Source: Phycisphaeraceae bacterium (GTDB lineage Bacteria > Planctomycetota > Phycisphaerae > Phycisphaerales > UBA1924). From it: a DNA stretch of 64,000 bases. The notes below the pieces were generated by a model. That model worked only from the letters and a program-made list of their open reading frames with translations. It did not search any database and was not told the origin of the DNA. Shown here piece after piece: positions 9,022 to 18,307 of this stretch (position 1 is its first letter; each line of letters begins with the position of its first letter). Location of the stretch: the NCBI GenBank assembly GCA_019636795.1, contig JAHBWW010000002.1:186001-250000 (forward strand), in the 5' to 3' direction. The position numbers were made by a program, and so were the translations under genes.

Positions 9022-10794
9022 ATGCACGCTGCAAGACATGCAGGAACAATGATGACAGCGGTCCGGACCGCGCTCGCCGCGGCGGTGTGGATGCTGGCGA
9101 TACTGAGCAGCAGCGCGCCGGCCCAGCCGATGACGCCCGACAGCGTGCTCGCGCCCGCGATCCGCGCGCTCGACGCCGACGAACGCACCATCGCCCGCTT
9201 TCACGATGATCGCTGGTCGCGGGAGTCGATCGAGGCGCGCACGGCCCTGGCGCAGCGCGCGCTGGCCGCGTGGCCGCCGATGCCGTTTGATGATCTCGAC
9301 GTGACGGCCCGGGCCGACGCGCTGATGCTGCGGGCCCACCTGGTCGGGACGCTGGCCGATCTCGAACTGGCCGCGGCGCGCCGGGCCGAGATGCTGCCGC
9401 TGCTGCCGCATCGCGATCTGATCGAAGACCTCGAAGCGCTGCGGACGCAGATGGCCGAGCTCGACTTGCCCAGCCTCGCGCGCGAACTGGCGGCGCTGCC
9501 GCAGATGCTGCGGCTGGTGCGCGAGCGCATCACCAGCGCCGCCGAGACCGAAAACCCCGATGCGATCTCCGTCACGCCGAGCCTGGCGCTGCGGGCCGCG
9601 GGCGCCAGCGCCGCTTCGAGGCGCACGCTCGAACGTTTCCGCGACCATTACGCCGCCTTCGTGCCCGCGTTCGGCTGGCACATGGACGCGCCGATCCGCG
9701 AGGCGCTCGCAGCCATCGGCGAGCATGAAAAGTTCCTGCGCGAATCGATCGCGGGCCAGGGCGGGGGCGATGCGGATGCGCTCGTGGGCGACCCGATCGG
9801 GTCCGAGGCGCTGCTGGCCCACCTCGAGCGCGAGATGATCGCGCTGTCGCCCGAAGAACTCATCGCCGTAGCCGAAACCGAACTCGCCTGGTGCCGCGCG
9901 CGCCTCGCCGAAGCCGCCGGGGAACTGGGGTACGGGGGCGATATCGCCGCCGCGATCGACCATGTCAAGAGCCTGCATGTCGCGCCGGGCGAGCAGCCTG
10001 CGCTGGTCACGCGCCTGGCCCGCGAAGCGATCGACTTCGTGCGCGAGCGCAATCTCGTGACGGTGCCCGAGCTGTGCGCCGACCTGTGGCGCACGCAGAT
10101 GATCAGCGCCCGCGACCAGCGCACCTGGCCGTTCGCCGCCTACAACAACAATCATGTCATGGTCGCCTACGCCTCGAGCGAGCAGGACTTCGAGGCGCGT
10201 CAGATGGCGATGCGCGGCAACAACGAGCACTTCACGCGCCTCGTCGTCCAGCACGAACTCATCCCCGGCCACCACCTGCAGGGCTTCATGGCCGCGCGGC
10301 ACCGCGCGTACCGCAGCCTGTTCGCGACGCCTTTCTTCGTCGAGGGCTGGGCGCTGTACTGGGAGATGCTGCTGTGGGACGTGGGCTTCGCCCGCGGGCC
10401 CGAAGACCGCATCGGCATGCTGTTCTGGCGCAGCCACCGCGCGGCGCGCATCATCGTGAGCCTGAAGTTTCACCTCGGGCAGATGACGCCGGCCGAGATG
10501 ACGGCCTTTCTGGTCGACCAGATCCACCACGAGCGCGACAACGCGGCCAGCGAGGTGCGGCGCTACGTCGGCGAGCAGTACAGCCCGCTCTACCAGGTCG
10601 CGTACATGATCGGCGGGCTGCAACTGCGGGCCCTGGCGCGCGAGGTCGAAGCCGCGGGCACGATGAGCCAGCTCGAGTTTCACGACGAGCTGCTGCGGCA
10701 CGGCTCGATCCCCGTCGCGATGATCCGCGCCCAGATCCTGGGCCACGACCTTTCGCCCGCGTTCACACCCGACTGGCGCTTTGATCGCGACTGA
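9022..10794 (+). CDS. Secreted DUF885-family putative zinc peptidase
   Basis: 590 residues with a signal peptide (hydrophobic about 17-33, ending SSAPAQ). The DUF885 core has HELIPGHH at residues 411-418 and the downstream FFVEGWALYWE with E441, the expected zinc ligands of this gluzincin-like family. The length is typical. Members are thought to be carboxypeptidase-like enzymes but few have been tested. The start has a weak AAGGAG at 9008-9013, about 8 bases before the ATG. It follows the M24 peptidase by 15 bases and is probably co-transcribed with it. Confidence 0.82.
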   Translation: MHAARHAGTMMTAVRTALAAAVWMLAILSSSAPAQPMTPDSVLAPAIRALDADERTIARFHDDRWSRESIEARTALAQRALAAWPPMPFDDLDVTARADALMLRAHLVGTLADLELAAARRAEMLPLLPHRDLIEDLEALRTQMAELDLPSLARELAALPQMLRLVRERITSAAETENPDAISVTPSLALRAAGASAASRRTLERFRDHYAAFVPAFGWHMDAPIREALAAIGEHEKFLRESIAGQGGGDADALVGDPIGSEALLAHLEREMIALSPEELIAVAETELAWCRARLAEAAGELGYGGDIAAAIDHVKSLHVAPGEQPALVTRLAREAIDFVRERNLVTVPELCADLWRTQMISARDQRTWPFAAYNNNHVMVAYASSEQDFEARQMAMRGNNEHFTRLVVQHELIPGHHLQGFMAARHRAYRSLFATPFFVEGWALYWEMLLWDVGFARGPEDRIGMLFWRSHRAARIIVSLKFHLGQMTPAEMTAFLVDQIHHERDNAASEVRRYVGEQYSPLYQVAYMIGGLQLRALAREVEAAGTMSQLEFHDELLRHGSIPVAMIRAQILGHDLSPAFTPDWRFDRD

Positions 10795-10976
10795 TCGGGT
10801 GCGCCAGGGTTCGCGGCGGCCACGCCGGGCTTGGGGGCGGCTGCGATGAGGTTGGAGGCGGCTGCGCCGAGCGTCCCGATGAACGCGCCGCACGGCGTTC
10901 GAGCCCCGCCGCTCGGTGCGCTCGGCGTGCTTCGCGCCCGCGCGCGGTGTTCCTCGGCCGGCAGCGGGTTTTCGGG

Positions 10977-11132
10977 CTACTCGTCGTCGGTGTGCAGTTG
11001 AGCCAGCTCGGCCCGAAACCGATCAAGGAATTGCCTGAGCTCGTCGAGTTCTTCATCGTCCGGGCCGCAGGCGTCGATCCTGCGCTCGATCAGGTCTTCG
11101 AGCCGGGAGATCGCGATGCGGGGTTGGTCCAT
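10977..11132 (-). CDS. Small acidic protein, unknown (tentative)
   Basis: A 51-residue frame starting MDQPRIAISRLEDLIERR and ending LAQLHTDDE, with a heptad-like helical pattern and strongly acidic C-terminus. It lies 33 bases after the prepilin-type gene on the same strand, and its codon third positions are G/C-rich as in neighbouring genes. GGAGAAGG lies rather far upstream of the ATG, which weakens the call. No family recognised. Confidence 0.45.
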   Translation of the reverse strand: MDQPRIAISRLEDLIERRIDACGPDDEELDELRQFLDRFRAELAQLHTDDE

Positions 11133-11165
11133 CGCGCTGCGCGGCGGCCTTCTCCTGCCGCGCGT

Positions 11166-12107
11166 TTACGGCTGCGTCTGGCCCGCGTCGTAGCCTTTGC
11201 CGTTCCACGCCGCGTTCGAGCCGCGATCGACCTCGACGGTGTCGCGGGTTGCGTCGGCGACGACGAAGCCGAGTTGCTCGAGTGTCCTGCCCTCGACGTG
11301 GCCGTCGAGAAACGCCACCGTCACGCGCCGCGCGTGCCTGGGCGCGACGACCACCGGCCCGGTCGCGTGGCCCCATTGCAGGCCGGGGCCGAAGCGCTCG
11401 CGCTCGAGGCGTGGCGGGTCGATGGTGTAGGCGTGCTCGCGCGCGTTGCTGGCCGTGCGCAGCGCCTGCGAGCCGCCCGAATCGGCCAGCGCGACCGTGC
11501 CGCTGGTGACGTGCATGGTCGAATCGCGCACCGGATAGTTGGCCGAGCGGCCCCCGGGCCCTTCGAAGCGGCGGTTGCCGAGGTACTGGTAGTTGTAGCC
11601 GTACGAGCCGTTGCGCAGCACCTGAATCTGCCCGCTGATGGCGCGATAGTCTTCGGTCGTGTGCGTCGGATCGGCGAAGACGTCGTTGTCGAGGCGCTCG
11701 AAGTCGTTGGTGTCGGCAAAGTTCTTGGTCTCAAACTCACCCTGGGGCACGATCGGGCGGCCGACGTAGTCGCCGATGGCCCAGTGCCAGCGCGCCGCGT
11801 GGCGGCCGGTGGGCGTGTGATACTCCCCGGCGGCCAGGCGCAGCGGCGGGTACATGCTGTGGTCGCCGGCGTACATCGCCAGCCCCTGCCCGAGGCTGCG
11901 CAGGTTGGTCGCGTTGACGAGGCTGCGCCCGGCGGCGCGGGCCCTGGCCAGCGCGGGCAGCAGGATGCCGATGAGCAGCGCGATGATGGCGATGACGACG
12001 AGCAGTTCGATGAGGGTGAAGCCGCGAAAGCGGCGCGAAAAGGGGCGAAAGCAGCGGACTTCGGGGCTGGCGGCGGGTGCGGTCGCGATCGGGGGCAGCG
12101 GGAACAT
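11166..12107 (-). CDS. Prepilin-type N-terminal methylation domain protein (type II pseudopilin-like)
   Basis: 313 residues. Residues about 25-55 contain GFTLIELLVVIAIIALLIGILLP, the class III prepilin signal: cleavage after Gly, methylated Phe, and Glu at +5. The rest is a soluble domain ending with a DGHVEG segment, as in the planctomycete family of secreted pseudopilin-like proteins usually labelled DUF1559 or H-X9-DG (here FLDGHVEGRTL). The ATG at 12107 has GGAG 8 bases upstream; an earlier in-frame start would add 29 residues unlike the family. Prepilin peptidase and secretion ATPase genes are not in the window. Function of these abundant planctomycete proteins is unknown. Confidence 0.85.
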   Translation of the reverse strand: MFPLPPIATAPAASPEVRCFRPFSRRFRGFTLIELLVVIAIIALLIGILLPALARARAAGRSLVNATNLRSLGQGLAMYAGDHSMYPPLRLAAGEYHTPTGRHAARWHWAIGDYVGRPIVPQGEFETKNFADTNDFERLDNDVFADPTHTTEDYRAISGQIQVLRNGSYGYNYQYLGNRRFEGPGGRSANYPVRDSTMHVTSGTVALADSGGSQALRTASNAREHAYTIDPPRLERERFGPGLQWGHATGPVVVAPRHARRVTVAFLDGHVEGRTLEQLGFVVADATRDTVEVDRGSNAAWNGKGYDAGQTQP

Positions 12108-12303
12108 GGGGTCATCTCCAATGCGGGCGTCCGGGGCAGCCGGGAGGCCGGGCGCGCTCAGTATAGCACAGCGATTGAGACTCAGTCGCAGCATAACCTA
12201 GTCTGCGCGGCCTCTGTGCGGTCGAGCGCGCTGTCCGAGGCAGTTTTTGCGTGGGACTAAACCACTCGGACCCGGGACTGAGGCACCGGGACCCGGGCCC
12301 GCA

Positions 12304-13350
12304 TCAGCCCCTGGCCGAGATCGTCAACTCCACCGCGCTCGCGCCGTACACCGCCTCGATGATGCGCGGCGCTTCGACGCGGATGCGCCGGCTCTCCGGG
12401 TCGATGCCGCGCTCGCGCATCACGCGCTTGAGATTGCCGGGCAAGCCGAACTCGACCGACTCTTCGGTCACATCGCCCAGGTGAATCGTCGCGCCGTAGC
12501 GCTGGACGATCCAGCGGCAGATCTCGGCCACCAGATCCTCGGGCGCGCTTGCGCCCGCCGTCAGCAGCACCGTCTGGATGTGGTCGTCGAACCACGCTTC
12601 ATCAAGTTGACTCGCGTCATCAAGCAGCCGCGCCCGCGTGCCGACGTTGCGCGCGATCTCCGTCAGCCGCACCGAGTTGGACGAGTTGGACGAACCGACC
12701 ACCAGCACCAGGTCGGCATGCGGCGCCAGCACCCGCACCGCCTGCTGGCGGTTGGTCGTCGCATAACAGATGTCCTCGCTCGGCGGGGCCTTGATCGCGG
12801 GGAACGCGCGCTTGAGCGCGTCGATGATCACGCCCGCATCATCGGTCGAGAGCGTCGTCTGCGTCAGGTACACCAGTTTCTCGGGGTCGTCAATCTTCAG
12901 AGTTGCGATGCACGCGGGCGATTCGACGACCTGGATCGCCCCCGGCGCTTCGCCGCTGGTGCCCACGACCTCCTGATGGTCGCGGTGGCCGACGAGCAGG
13001 ATCTGGTAGCCCTGCCGCGCGTAGCGGATGGCTTCCGAATGCACCTTGGTCACCAGCGGGCACGTCGCGTCGATCGCCGTCAGGTTCCGCGCCGCAGCCG
13101 CCGCGCGCACCAACGGGCTCACGCCGTGGGCACTAAAGACCACCACGCTGCCCTCGGGCACCTCGTCAATCGACTCGACGAACACCACGCCGCGCTCGAC
13201 GAAGCGCCCGACGACATGGCGATTGTGCACGATCTCGTGATAGACATACACGCGCTGGCCTGCGAAGACATCAAGGACCTGATCGACCACGTCGATCGCC
13301 ATGCGCACGCCCGCGCAGAACCCGCGTGGATTGGCAAGAATGAGTCGCAT
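12304..13350 (-). CDS. ispH: 4-hydroxy-3-methylbut-2-enyl diphosphate reductase
   Basis: 348 residues; the last enzyme of the MEP isoprenoid pathway, making IPP and DMAPP with a [4Fe-4S] cluster. The three cluster Cys are in NPRGFCAGVRMA, IDATCPLVTKVH and DICYATTNRQ; the active-site HEIVHN, AHGVSP and SSNSSNSVRL motifs are all present, and TAGASAPE closes the core. The ATG at 13350 has GAGAGG just upstream; a GTG four codons earlier is less likely. It is divergent from the EEP lipoprotein gene. Confidence 0.95.
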   Translation of the reverse strand: MRLILANPRGFCAGVRMAIDVVDQVLDVFAGQRVYVYHEIVHNRHVVGRFVERGVVFVESIDEVPEGSVVVFSAHGVSPLVRAAAAARNLTAIDATCPLVTKVHSEAIRYARQGYQILLVGHRDHQEVVGTSGEAPGAIQVVESPACIATLKIDDPEKLVYLTQTTLSTDDAGVIIDALKRAFPAIKAPPSEDICYATTNRQQAVRVLAPHADLVLVVGSSNSSNSVRLTEIARNVGTRARLLDDASQLDEAWFDDHIQTVLLTAGASAPEDLVAEICRWIVQRYGATIHLGDVTEESVEFGLPGNLKRVMRERGIDPESRRIRVEAPRIIEAVYGASAVELTISARG

Positions 13351-13456
13351 CGTTCCTCTCACGGCCCGTAGCGGCGCTGGCGAGGACGCTCGCGCGTGGC
13401 CGATGCTGGAGCCTGCGCAGCATCATAGGATTGACGGCCACTTCAAGGAGCCTCTC

Positions 13457-14605
13457 ATGCAAACCGTTGCCGCGTGGTTCATGCGTGTTGTTCTGGTGCT
13501 CGCTCTGGCCGCTGCGCTGGCCGCCTGCGAGTTCAAGAAGGAAATCAAGCACCAGGGCGAGCCCGCGACGCCGCTGCCCAGCGCGGCCCAGACTCCGCCG
13601 GTGGCCGCTGACGACGACGCGACTCAGCCGCTCGACGCCGCACAGTTCCTGCGCTTCGGCCGCGCCGAGCCGCTGCCCAAGGCCCCCGGCAGCGTGCGCC
13701 TGGCGACCTACAACATCGAAAACCTCTTCGACGATGTCGATGACCCGAGCCTCAGCGGCGATCAGGACGACGCCGCCATGACCAAGCCGCTGGCTAACCG
13801 CATCGCCGCCGCCGACGCCCTGCGCCGTCTCGACGCCGACATCGTCGCGCTGCAGGAAGTCGAGTCCGAAGCCGCCCTGCGCTGGTTCATCGACCTGCAC
13901 GCCAGCGACCTGGGCTACGAACACATCATCAGCCTCGACGCCGGCGACAATCGCGGCATCGAGCAGTCCGTCATCAGCCGCTTGCCGCTGAGCAACCCGC
14001 GCCAGTGGCTCAATGAAGAACTCGGCGGCGTCCACCCCGAGCTCTACGGCACGCAGCCCAACTGGGAAGCGGGCAACCCGATCCGCTTTCGCCGCTCGCC
14101 CCTGGCCGTCGATGTGACACTGCCCGGCGACGAGATCATCACGCTCATCGTCGTGCACCAGAAGTCGGGCCGCCACGCCGGATACTGGCGCGAGGCCGAA
14201 GCCCGCCGCATCGTCGCCATCGCCGCCGAGATCCAGGCCCAGCACCCGGACCGAGCCATGTTCATCCTCGGCGACTTCAACGCCGAGCCGACCGCCGCAA
14301 GCGTCCAGATGTACCTCGATCCGGCCACATTCGGCATCACGGGCGTCGGATCGTCAGCCCCACCGGCCCCCTGGGTGTGTCGGTTCACCGGCCTCTCGGG
14401 CCCCGAGATCGTCTCGCACGCCTCGGGCCGCCGCATCGACCTGATCCTGTCCAATGCCGCCGCCTCGAAGATGGTCGTGCCCGACTCGGCCTTCGTCCTG
14501 GGCACCACCGCCGCACCCGAGGGCATTCCCTTCGATGTCGCCCGCGAACTGCCCGGCTACGCCTCGGACCATTACCCGGTTTCGATCGATCTTCAGCCGC
14601 AGTGA
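13457..14605 (+). CDS. Lipoprotein with endonuclease/exonuclease/phosphatase domain
   Basis: 382 residues. The signal peptide ends with a lipobox (ALAAC, Cys about 24), so the protein should be anchored to a membrane outside the cytoplasm. A Pro/Ala-rich linker follows to about residue 75, then an EEP catalytic domain with TYNIENLFDD, ALQEVES, LGDFNAEPT and the terminal SDHYPV, which supply the Asn, Glu, Asp and His of the family. Substrate could be DNA, phosphoesters or lipids. AAGGAG lies 6 bases before the ATG. Confidence 0.85.
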   Translation: MQTVAAWFMRVVLVLALAAALAACEFKKEIKHQGEPATPLPSAAQTPPVAADDDATQPLDAAQFLRFGRAEPLPKAPGSVRLATYNIENLFDDVDDPSLSGDQDDAAMTKPLANRIAAADALRRLDADIVALQEVESEAALRWFIDLHASDLGYEHIISLDAGDNRGIEQSVISRLPLSNPRQWLNEELGGVHPELYGTQPNWEAGNPIRFRRSPLAVDVTLPGDEIITLIVVHQKSGRHAGYWREAEARRIVAIAAEIQAQHPDRAMFILGDFNAEPTAASVQMYLDPATFGITGVGSSAPPAPWVCRFTGLSGPEIVSHASGRRIDLILSNAAASKMVVPDSAFVLGTTAAPEGIPFDVARELPGYASDHYPVSIDLQPQ

Positions 14606-14860
14606 GCGAGCCCGCCAGCGTCCGCAAGCGCCAGAACGCGCCACACTTGCGCCAAGCCGCGGGCTCTGCTCGGGTATGATCCCCGCGCGCTGGACCGGCT
14701 CGCCCCTTCGGCTGGTCAGCCCTGCATTCTTGAATTTCTCTTCACAATTTTGTGGACGATCGGCCGCTCGCCTACTCTTCGGGCGCTGCGGTGGTATGCT
14801 GATCGGCACGTCGCTGCAGCCCCGGGCGAGCCTCTCCGCCCGACAGGAGGGATATCGAAC

Positions 14861-15250
14861 ATGAATGGCGTCAAACCATGGCAACTGGCGGTGATTGTCC
14901 TCGGCCTGCTCGGCGGAACGGGGTTGCTGGTGTGGAATGCGATGGGCAAGAGCTCCAAGGTCCAGACGATCGACGAAATGTCCTTCGTCGATGTGCTCGA
15001 TGGTTCGATGTACGTCGTCAATCTCCGCGGACGGCGGGGCATCGGCGTCCCGGCGCGCAACCCGGACACCGGCGAGTACACCCTGATGCCCGTGTTCCAG
15101 GACGGCAACGAGTGGGTCATTCCCGATTACTACCGCCCCGCGCTCAAGACCATCGACACTCAATCGGCGGAAATCGTCAACCCCGCATCCGGCCAGGTGC
15201 GGCCCGCCGCCGGCAAGCCAAGAGCGTACCCGACACCCAAGTCCAAGTGA
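14861..15250 (+). CDS. Small single-pass membrane protein, partner of prepilin-type gene
   Basis: 129 residues: a cytoplasmic Lys, one membrane helix (about 8-28, LAVIVLGLLGGTGLLVWNA) and a 100-residue extracytoplasmic part. AGGAGG is 10 bases before the ATG. The next gene, a prepilin-type protein, begins 18 bases after its stop, so both are probably one transcript. No family recognised. The 255 bases before it, after the EEP lipoprotein gene, hold no other convincing gene. Confidence 0.7.
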   Translation: MNGVKPWQLAVIVLGLLGGTGLLVWNAMGKSSKVQTIDEMSFVDVLDGSMYVVNLRGRRGIGVPARNPDTGEYTLMPVFQDGNEWVIPDYYRPALKTIDTQSAEIVNPASGQVRPAAGKPRAYPTPKSK

Positions 15251-15268
15251 TCAATAAAGGACTCGAAC

Positions 15269-16357
15269 ATGACCAAGGGACACTCCATGATCCGCAACCG
15301 AGCCTTTACATTGATTGAACTTCTGGTCGTTGTCGCCATCATCGCGCTGCTGATCGGGATTCTTCTGCCGAGTCTCGGCCGCGCCCGAGACGCTGCACGA
15401 GGCATCGTCTGCGCGTCCAACCAGCGCTCCCTGGCCCAGGGCCAGATGATGTATGTCAATGACAACAGCGATCAATACGCAGGTGTCAATACCAGCGGGG
15501 CCGTCTATCAGTCACTGCGCGTCATTCCCGGCCAAGGTGCGGTGTGGGGACACACTCAACTATTGCACAATACGACTTCTTCAACGCCGACCACAACCTG
15601 GGACTGGATCTCACCGGTCATCGGCGATTCGTACTCCTTGTCTGCGAACCGAGCCGAACGAACACAGCAGATCTTCAACGATCTGGGCTGCGCGTCTGCG
15701 ACGATCTACAACGACGCTGTCTATCCGGGCGGCCAACGCCCCGCTGACTTCGCAGAGTTTGACCAGCGAGCGCAGAGCTCCGGCTACAGGCAGGTTTCGT
15801 ATCTGTCGCCTGCGAGTTTTCAATACTATTCCAATTCCCTTTCTCCTAATGAAGTCCCGAAGCCAACCCAAGATTCCGTGACACGTCTCCTCAGGGACCC
15901 ACATGGCTCGCCAGTGGTCACGCCACGTTCATTCTCACCACGTCTGCCCAGAGTAGGTACGCAGCCCTCGAACAAGGTCTTGTTCGCTGATGGTACACGC
16001 TATTACGCCTTTATCGGTGGTCAATATATTCTGGACTTCGATCCACAGACAGCGCCGAGCTTCTTTTCCAGTTTCAGCGACGGTGGCCCGATTTTCAAGG
16101 GCTCGGCGCCCTACGGGCGAGACTTTCTCGCGAACACCAACTGGAACATCCAACTCAGCGCACGCCACCCTGGACAACAGATCAATGTTGCCTACTTCGA
16201 TGGCCATATTTCCAATATGAGCATGACCGAAGCCTGGACCGACCCCAATCCCTGGTATCCCTCGCAGAGCCTCTTCAACGGCTTCAACGCAACCCCGGAG
16301 TCCATCGAGTTCATGAACAATCAGTCTCAAGGGGCAACCGAGAAACGAATCTACTGA
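15269..16357 (+). CDS. Prepilin-type N-terminal methylation domain protein
   Basis: 362 residues. The start MTKGHSMIRNRAFTLIELLVV contains the class III prepilin signal with Ala at -1 instead of the usual Gly, followed by the same helix and GRARDAARGIVCASNQRSL segment seen in planctomycete pseudopilins. The C-terminal part ends with AYFDGHISNMS, the H-X9-DG-type tail. AAAGGA lies 8 bases before this ATG; a second ATG six codons later is also possible. Its base composition in the middle part is less GC-rich than its neighbours. A second member of this family lies at 11166-12107. Confidence 0.85.
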   Translation: MTKGHSMIRNRAFTLIELLVVVAIIALLIGILLPSLGRARDAARGIVCASNQRSLAQGQMMYVNDNSDQYAGVNTSGAVYQSLRVIPGQGAVWGHTQLLHNTTSSTPTTTWDWISPVIGDSYSLSANRAERTQQIFNDLGCASATIYNDAVYPGGQRPADFAEFDQRAQSSGYRQVSYLSPASFQYYSNSLSPNEVPKPTQDSVTRLLRDPHGSPVVTPRSFSPRLPRVGTQPSNKVLFADGTRYYAFIGGQYILDFDPQTAPSFFSSFSDGGPIFKGSAPYGRDFLANTNWNIQLSARHPGQQINVAYFDGHISNMSMTEAWTDPNPWYPSQSLFNGFNATPESIEFMNNQSQGATEKRIY

Positions 16358-16485
16358 CCCAGACCAGAGGCACCGTTCATTGCCTTGCGTGTGAACAATC
16401 GCAAGCGCGAAATGACGCCATCGCCCATCGCCCACCTTCCATCGCCTGGGAACGTCTCCGCCGCTCGCTTCCCTATCCTCAGTCC

Positions 16486-17532
16486 ATGCCCATCATCGAC
16501 CTTCGTTCCGACACCATCACCCGCCCCACGCCCGCCATGCGTCAGGCCATGCACGCCGCCGCGCTGGGTGATGACACGCTCGGCGACGACCCCACCGTCC
16601 GCGCCCTCGAAGAACGCATCGCCGCGACGCTCGGCAAGCACGCCGCCCTGTTCGTCCCCAGCGGCACCATGGCCAACCTGCTCGCCATCCGCAGCCAGAC
16701 CGAGCCGGGCGACGAGATCATCTGCCACGCCGACAGCCACATCTGCTATTACGAAACCGGTGGCTACGCCGCCGTCGCGGGCTGCTCGATCCGCTTCATC
16801 ACCACGCCGCGCGGGCTCTTCGGGCCCGGCGAGGTCGAGCGCCTCATCCGCTACGACGACCCGCACTTTCCGCGCACGCGCCTCGTGACGCTCGAAAACA
16901 CCATGAACCGCGGCGGAGGCGTCGTCTGGCCGCTCGCACAGATCCAGGCGGTCGCCGCCCTCGCGCGCGAGCGCGGGCTGCGGCTGCACATCGACGGCGC
17001 ACGGATCTGGAACGCCGCGGTCCGCCTCGGTGTCACGCCTGCCGCTATCGCGCAACATGCCGACACGGTCAGTTGCTGTTTCTCGAAAGGTCTCGGCTGC
17101 CCGGTCGGGAGCGCGCTGGCGGGCGACGCACCGACCATCGCCCGTGCCCGGCGCTTTCGCAAGATGCTCGGCGGCTCGATGCGGCAGAGCGGCCTGCTCG
17201 CGGCTGCGGCGCTGTACGCGCTCGATCATCACGTCGAACGACTGGCCGACGATCACGTCAATGCCCGTCGCCTCGCCGAAGCAATCAATCGCGTGGCTGG
17301 GCTTTCGTGCGACCTGGGCGCAGTCGAGACGAACCTGGTCTATTTCGAAGTTGACCCGGCGCTGGGTACAGCAGCCGAGTTCTGCACGCGGCTCGACCGC
17401 GCCGGCGTACGCATGCTCGACGAAGGCCCGCAGCGCGTGCGGGCGGTGTGTCATCTCGATGTCAGTGCCGAAGATATCGACCAGGCCGCCAGCCGCATCG
17501 CCAGCGCCGCAGCCGAACTCATTTCAGCATAA
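16486..17532 (+). CDS. ltaE: Low-specificity L-threonine aldolase
   Basis: 348 residues; a PLP enzyme that splits threonine or allo-threonine into glycine and acetaldehyde. The N-terminal DLRSDTITRPT, GDDTLGDDPT and FVPSGTMANLLA motifs are diagnostic, H73-like residues lie in CHADSHI, LHIDGARIWNAA holds the PLP-interacting Asp, and SCCFSKGLGCPVGS holds the Schiff-base Lys. Length is normal. I see no strong ribosome-binding site before the ATG (TCCTCAGTCC). Stands alone, convergent with the lipoprotein gene that follows. Confidence 0.92.
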   Translation: MPIIDLRSDTITRPTPAMRQAMHAAALGDDTLGDDPTVRALEERIAATLGKHAALFVPSGTMANLLAIRSQTEPGDEIICHADSHICYYETGGYAAVAGCSIRFITTPRGLFGPGEVERLIRYDDPHFPRTRLVTLENTMNRGGGVVWPLAQIQAVAALARERGLRLHIDGARIWNAAVRLGVTPAAIAQHADTVSCCFSKGLGCPVGSALAGDAPTIARARRFRKMLGGSMRQSGLLAAAALYALDHHVERLADDHVNARRLAEAINRVAGLSCDLGAVETNLVYFEVDPALGTAAEFCTRLDRAGVRMLDEGPQRVRAVCHLDVSAEDIDQAASRIASAAAELISA

Positions 17533-17563
17533 ATCGCAGACTGCCGCTCGTCGCCCCACCGTA

Positions 17564-18205
17564 TCAGTGCCCCCACGGCGCAGGCGGAGCGGCCACAGGC
17601 TTTGACAGATCGAACTCAACCCTGAATCGACGATCCGTGCCCTCGCGGCGTAGGGCATACGCAAACGTCTGGCCAGGAATGATCTCGACCGTCCAGATAT
17701 TCGTCCTCGCAGCCGGAAGAAGGCTGGCTGTAAACTTGTCAGCGTGAAACTCCTGCCGCATCGCCGTCCCTGGGCTGATCGTGTCGCCGCCATACTGCGT
17801 CAGGTCATCTTCAGAACCGTCTGCGTGGCGATGGTCATGCTTGAGTCGCAACCCGCCATCAATCTTCGTCAAGACCCACGTGCGCGATCGATCGTCGGCG
17901 ATATGAAACGGCACAAGGATTCGGCCATCTTCGCATCGGCGCACATGCATCACCAGCGGCGTGCGGGCAAAGTCAGGACTCGCAGTCGAATCTTCCACAA
18001 CGCGGCCCTCAAAAGCCTCCCCGCACAGAGATTCGAGTGCAGCCCAGAACGACGCCTGCGCTCCGCTTTGTGTGGATGTCGAACTGGAGGCATTTGGCTG
18101 GGCAGCCGGCCTGTCACCTTTGCCCCCACCCGCACTGCACGACGCAAGCAACGCAAGACCCACAAAGAGAACCATGCACCGAAGGATATCAAAGAAAAGC
18201 TTCAT
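17564..18205 (-). CDS. Lipoprotein of unknown function
   Basis: 213 residues. MKLFFDILRCMVLFVGLALLASC is a lipoprotein signal with the Cys at about residue 23, followed by a Gly/Ser/Thr/Gln-rich linker to about 50. The mature part shows a small alpha/beta pattern with RTPLVMHVRRCEDGRILVPFHI and ends RRFRVEFDLSKP. No family recognised. The ATG at 18205 has GGAG 8 bases upstream. It lies downstream of ppdK on the same strand but is separated by that gene's terminator. Confidence 0.7.
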   Translation of the reverse strand: MKLFFDILRCMVLFVGLALLASCSAGGGKGDRPAAQPNASSSTSTQSGAQASFWAALESLCGEAFEGRVVEDSTASPDFARTPLVMHVRRCEDGRILVPFHIADDRSRTWVLTKIDGGLRLKHDHRHADGSEDDLTQYGGDTISPGTAMRQEFHADKFTASLLPAARTNIWTVEIIPGQTFAYALRREGTDRRFRVEFDLSKPVAAPPAPWGH

Positions 18206-18249
18206 TGTGGGCTCCAGGAAAGCGGGCACTCACGAACGATGCACCTTGA

Positions 18250-18292
18250 CAAAACAGAAAAAGGCACGCGCGAACATCGAGTCGCACGTGCC
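18250..18292 (-). terminator. Rho-independent terminator of ppdK
   Basis: On the minus strand GGCACGTGCG pairs with CGCGCGTGCC (ten pairs, one G-U, ten-base loop) and is followed by TTTTTCTGTTTTG. It begins 15 bases after the ppdK stop and so ends that transcript. Confidence 0.8.
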
Positions 18293-18307
18293 CCTTGATG
18301 GATCAAC

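Noticed and set aside
7831-10893. Long open frame opposite the M24 and DUF885 peptidase genes (1,020 codons)
   Set aside because: Two well-supported peptidase genes cover this stretch; the opposite frame has only low-complexity Arg/Ala-rich sequence.
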